From Flectonema sp. DT1601 (Eukaryota; Euglenozoa; Diplonemea; Diplonemida; Diplonemidae): a stretch of DNA of 64,000 nucleotides. The DNA lies in the NCBI GenBank assembly GCA_964019425.1, contig OZ025837.1:305001-369000 (forward strand), given 5' to 3'. Shown here piece by piece: positions 41,819 to 50,681 of the stretch. Under the pieces are notes generated by a model, which ran no database searches, was not told where the DNA came from, and saw nothing but the letters and a program-made list of their open reading frames with translations. Positions within the stretch are counted from its first letter, which is position 1. Each line of letters starts with the position of its first letter. Both the position numbers and the translations under genes were made by a program.

Positions 41819-44628
41819 CTACGAAGCCTTACGAGGATTTTTTGGACAATTTTTTAACAGATGCTCGTCCCATCCCTCAACCCCAGGTGGAATTTTTTGA
41901 TAACACAAAACACAAATACTGAATTCCTCTGAATGAGGAACACAGTCCTCAGCTGCGATGTGATCTGCGTACTCTGATTCGAGAATAGCAAACATGCATC
42001 GAGGACATTGCTTCATGTGTTTTCTGTTCGAACATTCTAACAACCAATGATCATTAAGCAACATGATCTCTATTACCTGTCCACATAGTTTACATGGGTG
42101 AAGCATAGGACAGCTTTTAAGATAGTGTTGGTCTAAAGCCTGTCCTTGGTCTTTATTTTTAACATAGTCTGGATCTTGCCATTTGCAAAATTGACAGGAA
42201 TCGTCTTCGATATCTTCCTCAGCTGGATCTGGTTGAGGTGTTCTCTGAGGACTTAGTGCTTCTCTGGCTTGTCTTATTTGTTTTTTTGCTTCGTGGTTTC
42301 CGTCGATTGACATGCTTGTGTTCATCATCTCCATCTCATGAATTTTACCTCGTTGTGGTGGATGTTGATCACTCTGTTTTATGTTGTTATTATTATTATT
42401 ATTTTTTTTCAAAGGGAGAGAGGAAAATCAAAAAAAAAAGGGGGGCATACCTGACACTCTTTGTCAATAACAGCCTTCAAAGCAGGTTTGAGATCTGCCG
42501 TGTGTCTTGCGACTATTTTACTCGCACCGAGATGACAAAGTTTCGATACTAGTTTGACTCCGGCTTCACGGACTTCTCCGTTTGCGTGTTCCATCGCAGG
42601 AAGAGCTACTTTTGACATAATCGTGTCAGCAGGCAACGCATGTTTGTGAAGTCCAAATTTATCGAGTAACAGAGAAAGTGTTGAAACCTTAGCAAGAAGG
42701 GGTCTCCAGTGTGATGGAGATGCCTTCTTCTTATCTGAAGGATCACTGAAGATACAAGCAGCCACTTTATCAATACCGAAAACAGGAGATGAGGCCAACA
42801 TCATTATCATTTCTGTTGATAATTCACGTGTTCGCTGATTACCATCACCAGCCCTCGCAACTAAACAAGTCGCCACGTGATGAAGAGCAGGCGTGACTGA
42901 GTGATGTGGCTTTGTAGATATAATTGCCCTGAGAGCATCCATAATGCCGGGAATCACACTGTTAATAGAATCATTTAAACCATATGATTTTAGAGAAATA
43001 TATTTCAAAAACAAAGCTGTCACGCTACCAATATCTGTTGGAAAAGGACTAGTATCCGTCCCGTTACTGCTCGCAGCAATCTTTCCGGCAACACTTCTGA
43101 TAGAGGCGTCTCGGAATTGCCACTTCTTAGCAAGTAAACAGCTGGTTGTGTGTTGTCCAAAAGCTGCAACAAATTCCAAATGAGGTCGTAGTTTTGCTTC
43201 AGGTATCTCCTCTGGTGCAGATGCTTCAGGTTGCAATGCTGTTATCCTAGAAATTAGATCTTGTTCCCATCCAGCAAGCGAATCAATTTTCGATGCTGCT
43301 TTCCTAGCAGTTGTGGGAGCAGCATGCTGTTTCGCAGCGTTGAAAGGATCCTCTGTAGCCATTACCTTTTCTATGTCCCACCATTTCTTTGATGATCCGA
43401 TGTCGTTTTCTTCATCAGAAACTGGTTCTTTTTGTATCTTATTACTCGAATATACCCTACTAACAGCTGGCTTCTCATCTATCGAAGCTGCCTTTACTGG
43501 TGGTTGTGGAGATGATGAATGATTGTACGAAGCAGAACCAACTACTACCTGATCATCATAATTAACATCTACTTTGCTTATTGGAACTGATGGCTTCTTT
43601 TCAATTTCTGGTTCAGGAACAGGCTGCGGTGTAGTACCTTGAATTGGAGGCAGTGCTGGTTGAAGCAATGCTGGTTGCTGCTGAACAGCAGGATTTTGAG
43701 GATGATCATTCATTGGTGGTAGGCATACAGGTGGTGGAGGTGGTGCAGCATTAGTTTGTTTTGATCCAACCAACGCAGCTCTACTTCTGAGATTATCAAT
43801 TTCCTGTTTTAATGCTTTCGCTAAGTCATAATCTTCGACAGAGACAGCTTGACTTTTTTGATTCTCCAACATCAACAAGTTATTTCCAACTAATTTCAAT
43901 GAATCGATCTGTTCTTTCATTTTTTTAGCCAAATCATAATCTTCTTCTTGCACAGCATTTTGTTTCACCGCCGTTAATTCTCTAATTTTCTTCAAAGTGA
44001 CGGCATCGAACTGCATGTCATACCTAACATCTTGACTTTCCACTCCCTCAGGAGGTTTCATTTCATTTAATGGGATTCCTTCTCCAGTATCTGGTGCGAA
44101 TATACCTGTTTCTAGGGTGTATGGAGTGGGTGATTGTCTGTATGTTGGACCCATAGAACCAATTACGTTTAAAGCAACAAGACCAACTTGATTGTAATAA
44201 TTATAAGCATTGATATGGCATTTATGTAGTAGTAGTCTGAGGTACAGAGCATCGCAGTTGACGTGAACTGTTTTCAACTCGCGAGCCATGTAATCAGATT
44301 CTTCGTTGGGTGAGAGACTGAGGTAGCCGAGTCGTTTCCAAATTGCTTCTTCAAGACCGTAGTACTCTCGACGTTGACTGCTATCCATTGTTGGTTCAGA
44401 GACAAAGACTTCGACTTTGCTGGCGATTTTACTGGCGTGAGAGAGGAATTGAATTTGCTCAACGTAAGTGTCTCCTTTGAACCGAAGAACCATTTCCTGT
44501 GGATACTCTGAAAATCTTGGACTCTGCCATCCTTTAGTCTGCGGTGTGTGGTGTAACAACTCTGCTGCTGGACTGCTCTCGTCCTCACCTGTGCAAGCTG
44601 CAATGTCAAAAGTTATCTTTTTTTCCAT
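41819..44628 (-). CDS. CEP104: CEP104-like centriole/ciliary tip protein, two exons
   Basis: Exons 44628-42451 and 42373-41819, joined in phase 0, give 910 residues, close to the roughly 925 of human CEP104. The N-terminus carries the jelly-roll-like start (GWQSPRFSEYPQEMVLRF, comparable to GWRSPRF in animals). It is followed by a coiled-coil region with two EDYDLAK repeats, a proline-rich linker, a TOG-type helical array, and C-terminal zinc-binding Cys/His clusters (CQFCKWQDP, CPMLHPCKLCG, CPRCMF). CEP104 binds tubulin through its TOG domain and acts at the distal centriole and ciliary tip with CP110, CEP97 and EB1. I chose the ATG at 44628 because MEKKITFDIAAC aligns with the family start; an in-frame ATG at 44661 would add 11 residues. 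Confidence 0.9.
42374..42450 (-). other. CEP104 intron (77 nt, GT-AG)
   Basis: On the minus strand the donor reads GTATGCCCC and the acceptor ATAAAACAG, joining KECQ to SDQHPP in phase 0. Without splicing the frame upstream soon stops, and the zinc-finger part would lack its N-terminal domain. A U10 run follows the donor, and A8 with AAT repeats precedes the acceptor. Confidence 0.88.
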
Positions 44629-44661
44629 TCTTGGGAAACCCGTCATGTAATTAAGCACCAC

Positions 44662-45064
44662 CAGTCAAAAGACTCAGTGACCTTTTTTAACTGTTTGTTT
44701 AGAAATTACGAAATAATCATATTTTTTTTTTCGTTTTTTTTTTAAAGAACAAAAAAAAAAAAAAAAAAAGACCACAAAATTGATTTGTCATCGCCTGTTA
44801 ATGCATTTCAGTTAACATCTCAAAGGAGGGGGGAATTTTTTAATAATAAAAAAAAACAAAGTCTATCTATTTTATTTTCTTTTTTGTTTTGTTTTGTTTT
44901 GAGAATGGTAAGGGAATTTTTTTGTTCGTGCATACTTTTGTTCAGATTAACCTCATATTTCGTTGAACACAATCTCGTCGGCACTAAGGTGACAGATCAT
45001 GACCACAAGAAAATAACGGCTTTTTTCAAATCTGAATAGTTTCTTCTCCTCGACTACGTCGGTA

Positions 45065-45102
<38 letters not shown>

Positions 45103-45480
45103 TCTGTTAGCTTTGCTGCATTACAATGCAGGCATGCTATTCTTTAATCTAAGTTTTGTTATAGGAAGGTGTGCACTAAATACAAAAGATATTTAAATAC
45201 TAATATACATTATTTTAGATAAACATTTTGACCATAATAAATAAAACGGCTCTTTTTAATTTGAGTCTGTCGGTGCATTAAAAAAAAAAAATTTAAAAAA
45301 AAATATAAAAAAATGTATAATACAACGCCACTAAATTCATTTTGTTTTCACTCTAAAGGGGTTTTTTCTTTAAAAAAAATATAAAAAATAAAAAAATAAA
45401 AAATTTAAATCTAACTTTTTAACTTGTGAACCCACTATCACTAATTTACCATCCGAAGGGTAAAAAACGTTGAGTTTGAC
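44662..45480. other. Intergenic spacer with long A tract
   Basis: Roughly 0.8 kb between CEP104 and the HYLS1-like gene. It holds T runs near 44720-44742, an A run at 44751-44769, a 34-nt A tract (45066-45099) and many shorter A/T runs. A plus-strand 84-codon ORF (44785-45039) is low-complexity and lacks support. No RNA gene was seen. Confidence 0.65.
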
Positions 45481-45499
45481 GTCTACAACAGAAAATTCA

Positions 45500-45660
45500 T
45501 CCGTTGTCACTCAAAATATCCAAATAGTTCCGTGTTGGTGAATGGCTAAGTACTCTGGTTGATAGTTCATTTGTTAACTGAATCTGAGTAGTGATAAATA
45601 CTCCTACCAACAGAGATCATTCCGTAGTGTGTTACGCTTGCAGAAGCCATACGATTAAGT
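45500..45660 (-). pseudogene. Decayed partial copy of the HYLS1-like 3' end
   Basis: The stretch at 45505-45556 resembles 45681-45732 (shared CTCAAAATATCCAA, AGTTCCGT, TTGG, AAGTACTCT). The next part (45559-45640) resembles the coding DNA at 45830-45917 (shared TAGTTCATT, ATCTGA, TAGTGATA, CTACCA, CAGAGA, CATTC). It therefore looks like a tandem partial duplication of the HYLS1-like gene's end, with an internal deletion and no open frame left. Confidence 0.6.
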
Positions 45661-45721
45661 CAATAGAAACTTTTATCTGCTGTCGCTCAAAATATCCAAC
45701 AGTTCCGTATTGGCGAATAGC

Positions 45722-46240
45722 TTAAGTACTCTTTGTTGGTTTTTTTTCAAGGAGTCTGCATCTAGTTTCCCATAAAAGAGATCTCCTGTCTTGGTTGTAT
45801 ACTTTTTCATCTAATAATGGCTGACCTTGTTGGTAGTTCATTCGTTCTGTGTATGAGGCAACTGGATCTGAATAGTGATATATGCTACTACCAGCAGAGA
45901 GCATTCGGTATCGTGTTTCCCATACAGCTGATTTACGTATTTTATCGCTCTCTCTCTTCTTTTCATCCCATCTTTTCTTTTGAGCAAGATGTTTCGTTAC
46001 TACATCTGTTTTTCTCATACCATTCGATAGTCTGTTTGGTGAATGATGAGCTGTTGGTATAAAAGATAAAGCTGCTTTCTTTTTTGTCCTTACTGGTCTT
46101 TCGCTTTCTTCGTATTCACTTGCCTCCTCTTGTTGCTTCATTAAGAGGTATTCTAGTCCTCTGATATAGGCATCGGATACTCTCTCGTATCCATCTCCAG
46201 CGAGGATCAATCTAAGCTGTTCTGCTGTCGGTAATGCCAT
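45722..46240 (-). CDS. HYLS1: HYLS1-like centriolar protein
   Basis: 172 residues. An N-terminal helix pair with a Gly-Tyr turn (LRLILAGDGYERVSDAYI, 9-26) is followed by the C-terminal HYLS1 signature: SFIP (59-62), RKTD (76-79), KRWD (89-92), W-x-x-R (107-110) and a second arm RSLLWETRCRL (153-163). From memory, human HYLS1 has the same order: SFILP, GKTDRVARY, KRDWD, LRWGVR and ALRWGVRC. HYLS1 is a core centriolar protein needed for ciliogenesis, mutated in hydrolethalus syndrome. At 172 aa it is shorter than the human protein (about 299 aa), mainly in the N-terminal half. The neighbour CEP104 acts in the same organelle, though the adjacency may be chance. Confidence 0.78.
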   Translation of the reverse strand: MALPTAEQLRLILAGDGYERVSDAYIRGLEYLLMKQQEEASEYEESERPVRTKKKAALSFIPTAHHSPNRLSNGMRKTDVVTKHLAQKKRWDEKKRESDKIRKSAVWETRYRMLSAGSSIYHYSDPVASYTERMNYQQGQPLLDEKVYNQDRRSLLWETRCRLLEKKPTKST

Positions 46241-46393
46241 CTTGTATTACTGAAGTTAGTGAATAAGGGATTTATAAAAGGGTAAAGAGCGAGGGAATGA
46301 AGAGGAGGGGGAAAAACAAAAAAAAAAAAAAAAAAAAACATGAAAATATTTTTTTTTTTTTTTTTTTTTTTAAAATAAGAACCTATTATTAAC

Positions 46394-47506
46394 TTAACCT
46401 AACTGGATTGATAGCAATGGATGGTTTTTGACTGGAGGAAGCCTACCGGGTCTTGTTGTTGTTCTGGAGAACTGATGACGACAAGCATTATCAGTCATGA
46501 GACTCGTCATGTTGGCAACAAGTCTAACAGTAGTAGGGTGATCATTACCAAGATAATACGAAGAAACCGAAACCGCATTAACTAAATCACGTTGAGCAGC
46601 GACAGCTTCAGTCTCCTCCGGATGACACGATCGAATGGTACTCGACGCTTCTAACAATAAAATATACATATTTATGTCTTTATCTGAGTATTTTTTATTA
46701 TCATTTCTCTGAATATTTTCAACATTTGGTATCCGATTATTAATAATTTTCAACGCCCTTCTAACCGGAAGCATAGCAGCAGCACTGTTACCATTCTTAT
46801 GTAATACGGTTGCGTAGTTTAAAAGTGTCCCTGGAGATTCTTCACCAATCATTTCTTCTACGGTAATACAATCTTCAAAAGCTGCCAAGGCACGGAGTAG
46901 ATCTCCACTGCTATGGTGTAGGCATCCAATGTTGTTAAGTGTTGTTGCTCGTAGACGGTATTGTTCTGATACTTCACCAACGATGCCTTCTTCGCAGGTG
47001 ATTTGATCTGCCTTTGCAAGGAGTGATTGAGCTAGTCTTTTGGTTTTCTTTGTTAGAGGCCTTCTCAGTAATTCGAGTGACTGTTCATTGCATTGCAGTA
47101 CAGTTTCTCCATTACAATCAGAAAGGTATGCCGCAGGTAGTAATCTGGGAGTGGATTGAAATCCCGTGGAATTCTTTCCAAGAACCTGCTTATGTTGATT
47201 GTTAAGTCTTTCACCATAGGCTATCCTCAGAGCTCTTTTTTGAGTGTCTGCGATTGATTCGTTGCAGTATTGCTTTCGTCTCTGATGTTCCATAACTAAT
47301 GCGTGTTTTCCACGTACTTGACGTTGCTCTGCGATGGTAAACTTAAGACTATCACGTGCTATTCTATCAACCCATCTTCCCTTTCTAGCAAGATATTCAT
47401 TCTTACTACTAGCATTTACTAAATCATGTTCCATTCGTCTGTGTAACAATCTCACTTCTCGTTGTTTCTCCGCCGCTGATATCGCCGCAGACACATCAAG
47501 TACCAT
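46394..47506 (-). CDS. TPR-like helical repeat protein
   Basis: 370 residues. The first 100 are basic and helical (many Arg/Lys/Gln, no signal peptide). The centre (about 185-260) fits tetratricopeptide repeats: LRATTLNNIGCLHHSSGDLL then RALAAFEDCITVEE, and GTLLNYATVLHKNGN then AAMLPVRRALKII. A further helical pair near 300-345 (LVNAVSVSSYYLGNDHPTTV) resembles kinesin-light-chain-type TPRs. TPR arrays bind peptides, so a scaffold role is likely; the partner is unknown. A run of 19 T (47512-47530) lies just upstream of the ATG. It is the last single-copy gene before the tandem array. Confidence 0.75.
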   Translation of the reverse strand: MVLDVSAAISAAEKQREVRLLHRRMEHDLVNASSKNEYLARKGRWVDRIARDSLKFTIAEQRQVRGKHALVMEHQRRKQYCNESIADTQKRALRIAYGERLNNQHKQVLGKNSTGFQSTPRLLPAAYLSDCNGETVLQCNEQSLELLRRPLTKKTKRLAQSLLAKADQITCEEGIVGEVSEQYRLRATTLNNIGCLHHSSGDLLRALAAFEDCITVEEMIGEESPGTLLNYATVLHKNGNSAAAMLPVRRALKIINNRIPNVENIQRNDNKKYSDKDINMYILLLEASSTIRSCHPEETEAVAAQRDLVNAVSVSSYYLGNDHPTTVRLVANMTSLMTDNACRHQFSRTTTRPGRLPPVKNHPLLSIQLG

Positions 47507-47750
47507 TATTATTTTTTTTTTTTTTTTTTTAAATTCAGTTGTTAGGGGTTCTGTTTAGGGGAATGAAAAGACTACGGCTTATTAAGTGCAATATATATAA
47601 ATGTAGTTCGACACAAGTGATGCTTTCAGCGGTTGTTAATATTTTTTTTTGATTGTGTTAGAAATTTAAACGAATAGCTGGTTCAAGTGGTTATGAGTTT
47701 TTCTTTTTAAAAACACGATTTAGTTCTCGCCCAAGTTTCCACCTCTTTTT

Positions 47751-49988
47751 TTAAGTATTTTTCTTGTCAACAACTTTCTTGTTTCCTAAGAAATACGCAA
47801 CGGCTATAATTGGTACCAAAGCAAACCATCCCCAAGCTGAAGGGTAGCGATGCTCTCGCGTATTAACAGTTTTTGATTGTGTTGGAGATGTATACAGAAC
47901 AGGAGAAAGCAGCTGACATGAATTGTGATCTGAAAATTCCGATGACCAAGACGCTCCGTTATTAGAAAATATTATTGAAAATGGAAGAACAGATGGGAAA
48001 CTGTCTTTGATGTTTTTAACGCGAGGCTTACTCTGAGAAATAGTTATACGAAGTACTGAATTCACTCCAAATGAAGCAGGTAATTGAAAGGAGATCTTTT
48101 CCAACGATGCAACTCTATCGTTGAAGAAGTCATGAGTCTTTGAGTTTAGTTCATCACCGACAATCATTCTAATGTATACATTAACATCTTGTATGATAGA
48201 CACGGGATAAGGATCGTTCCATGAGATTGTTAGAGCAGCTTCACTGTTTTGTTTGATTTCCAGAGGCTGAAAACATAAATTAGTTTCAACTCGTGGTTTC
48301 TCACTACTCTGATAGAATAGAACATTCTGAAATAAGTTTTTTAGAACTGGATGACCATAACCTTGAAATGGGTCTACAGTTGGTTTTGATGAAAGTTTTT
48401 TCCAATCACCTTCCCCAGTTAAGTCAACAAACCCACGCAACTTTGTCGCACAGTGAACAAGAGATCCTCTCACCATGGCAGATGAGATATATTTTAATGT
48501 GGTATCAGTGCTCATTACTGTTAGTTTTCTTTTTAAAAACGCTTCTCGGATGAGTAATGCCGCACCTGCAATCAAAGCAGTTGCCGGAGAAGAACCAGTA
48601 TGAGGAACCAATCCATTAGTTGTGTTTGCCTTCGGTAATAAGATGAATTCTCCTGGAGCAACAACATCTGGTTTTGTTCTCAAATTATTTTTTGTTTTTT
48701 CTCGAGATCCCCTTCCAGACATTGTCAGCAGATTTTGAGGCGACCAATATTCATCAAACTGTTCATCTTCTGACATGAAAGGACCAGAAACAATACAATG
48801 CTCACCCTTAAGAAGTTTATTTATGATGTTTTCTCCTTTGTTTTTTGAGATTAAAACTGACGGTTTGTAAACCTTTACATCTGAATCCAAACACTCCATT
48901 GGACCATCAATTCTATTATTGTCGTTAACGATAATGACTAAGTTGGTAGTAGGTTCAGTGTTCAGTACTTTTTCTGTAAACGTACAAATACCACGTCTCG
49001 CAATCGACACCGAAGTTGGATTTTTTATTTTCATGAGCATTCCTAATTTTTTACATCCCTGAACACCTCCAGAGTGAATCGATATTTCTGAATTTCGAAC
49101 GATGTTAACAATTGGATTCGACGCAAACTGAGCCCTGACCGCTACAATCCTCTCAGCCTCATCATCACCACATTGAACTTTAATATACTGACTAGGATAA
49201 CCAATTACTTCTCTGGTTTCACGGATAGCTTGGATACCTCCAACAGTAAGAGTGTTCTTAGCAATGTGTGGATGACACACTGAACTGTAACTGCAAGATA
49301 GGGATTCACGACTTGAGTTTCCACATAATTTTATTGCGTTGTTTCCTGCTGCTCCGACCAGGATAGCATCAGGATTCTTGTATGAAAATAGATTCATTTG
49401 AGATACTAATTTCATAGGATCACCTCCACAGAATGCCATTACAAAAGAACGAGTTCCCACATCGTACATTTCTGCTAAGTAATGATGAAGATTGACAGGA
49501 AGATCGAATGCTTGATTTTTTGATGTTCCGAAAACAGCAATCTTACTGAGTGGAGCCATGCCATAGTAGTCACTCTGTTCTATTGGAGGTGATCTCGAAC
49601 CTCCTGGATTTAGTGTAAGTCCGCTACCGCAGTATCCTCCTGCTGCTGCTCCAGCCATAGATGAACCGTGACAATTCTCTTTAGTGTCGTTGTGATGAAG
49701 ATCTTGATACCTATTGTTGTAATATGATAGCTTCTTGTGATCAACGACTTTTCCATTAGTTTTTATTATTTTATCATCGTCATTAAAAGCGCAGTGTAGG
49801 TAGTCAATACCTGTGTCGATTACCCCTACTGTTTCACCAGCTCCCTTCAATCCCATGTCATGTAACGAGTTGCTTCCAATACTGGAACCACTCTGCAAGT
49901 AAGGCAGCGCATATCGTAAACCCACAGTGTAATCACATAGTAATATCGAGGTAAGCAGCTTCAAAAGTACTAACATGAAGGTAGCCAA
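47751..49988 (-). CDS. Subtilisin-like (S8) membrane protease with PA domain, copy 1
   Basis: 745 residues. A signal peptide (1-23) leads almost directly into the catalytic domain: Asp58 in GVIDTGID, His107 in CHGSSMAG, an oxyanion-type Asn in VGAAGNNA, and the nucleophile Ser in HTGSSPATALIAG (about 465, replacing the usual GTSMATP). A PA-type insert (about 265-400, with CTFTEKV and VIIVNDNNRIDGP) separates His from Ser, as in plant and fungal subtilases. A C-terminal beta domain is followed by a membrane helix (WGWFALVPIIAVAYFLG) and a short KKVVDKKNT tail, predicting a surface or endomembrane ectoenzyme. I see no inhibitor-I9 propeptide. It is the last gene of unit 1 in transcription order, with an A/T run (49996-50027) before the ATG. 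Confidence 0.9.
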   Translation of the reverse strand: MATFMLVLLKLLTSILLCDYTVGLRYALPYLQSGSSIGSNSLHDMGLKGAGETVGVIDTGIDYLHCAFNDDDKIIKTNGKVVDHKKLSYYNNRYQDLHHNDTKENCHGSSMAGAAAGGYCGSGLTLNPGGSRSPPIEQSDYYGMAPLSKIAVFGTSKNQAFDLPVNLHHYLAEMYDVGTRSFVMAFCGGDPMKLVSQMNLFSYKNPDAILVGAAGNNAIKLCGNSSRESLSCSYSSVCHPHIAKNTLTVGGIQAIRETREVIGYPSQYIKVQCGDDEAERIVAVRAQFASNPIVNIVRNSEISIHSGGVQGCKKLGMLMKIKNPTSVSIARRGICTFTEKVLNTEPTTNLVIIVNDNNRIDGPMECLDSDVKVYKPSVLISKNKGENIINKLLKGEHCIVSGPFMSEDEQFDEYWSPQNLLTMSGRGSREKTKNNLRTKPDVVAPGEFILLPKANTTNGLVPHTGSSPATALIAGAALLIREAFLKRKLTVMSTDTTLKYISSAMVRGSLVHCATKLRGFVDLTGEGDWKKLSSKPTVDPFQGYGHPVLKNLFQNVLFYQSSEKPRVETNLCFQPLEIKQNSEAALTISWNDPYPVSIIQDVNVYIRMIVGDELNSKTHDFFNDRVASLEKISFQLPASFGVNSVLRITISQSKPRVKNIKDSFPSVLPFSIIFSNNGASWSSEFSDHNSCQLLSPVLYTSPTQSKTVNTREHRYPSAWGWFALVPIIAVAYFLGNKKVVDKKNT

Positions 49989-50545
49989 CCCAACCTTTAT
50001 TTTTTATTTTTTTTTATTTTTTTTTTTAAAAAAATGAAAAGTGATCACACGATAGAAACAAAACTAAAAAACAGTATAGTCAGGAATCAAGTAACCATCC
50101 GAACTTGGACAAATTCAAATGATATTAAATAGAACAACAGGAATAAAACAAAAGGTGGTCGTACTCGACGTTTCTCTTGTCGTTTATTTTTAACTTATCC
50201 CTCACGTGAAATCACTAATTTAGTAGTCGGTGTACCCGAAGTAGTTCTTCCTTCTTCTCGTTATTTTATGAAAACTGAAATAATAAAATATTTTGATACG
50301 TTCCGTGTAATTGTCTAAAGTACAAGTTGTCAGCAATCACCTTACTAAGTGATTGTCAACAAGAAGTAATCACAACAAGAGGCATTGTGTACAGGAGGTC
50401 CTGTCACATCTCAAACAGGAGTCGAATACTCCGATTGTTTAAATAAAATAACAATTCAATCATGTGATTCTCATGTCAGACGTTGTTGGAATCGTATCAA
50501 AATAACTCATCTGACTAACCTTTGATGGAGTTGTGAGACTTCACT
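49989..50545. other. Spacer between protease and repeat ORF, unit 1
   Basis: 557 bp carrying the protease's 5' region and the 3' region of the repeat gene. A small inverted repeat CAATCAC/GTGATTG (50334-50340 and 50349-50355, 8-nt loop) is visible. No ORF was found. The same spacer recurs in unit 2 at 57821-58379. Confidence 0.65.
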
Positions 50546-50681
50546 TCAGTTAATCAAATGAACGTCCATAGGATTACCAACCACCACGATGACAATTACA
50601 TCCACATCGCAGTGAGTTACATGCTGAGACACTAATTTTTTTAAATAATTATTCACAGGACGGGACATTAATTCTTTTAAA
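50546..50681 (-). other. Conserved Cys-rich tail codons downstream of the repeat ORF stop, unit 1
   Basis: After the TAA that ends the repeat ORF, the same frame passes a second TAA and then reads CNSLRCGCNCHRGGW before a TAA. The short BTB locus carries the matching tail CNIPRCGCNCHRGCW in a small ORF (54010-54192). This looks like a once-coding C-terminus now behind stops, or an unspliced last exon; I found no clear GT-AG pair. Confidence 0.5.

Noticed and set aside
44785-45039. Plus-strand 84-codon ORF between CEP104 and the HYLS1-like gene
   Set aside because: Low-complexity Lys/Phe translation of A/T runs with no motif; not supported.
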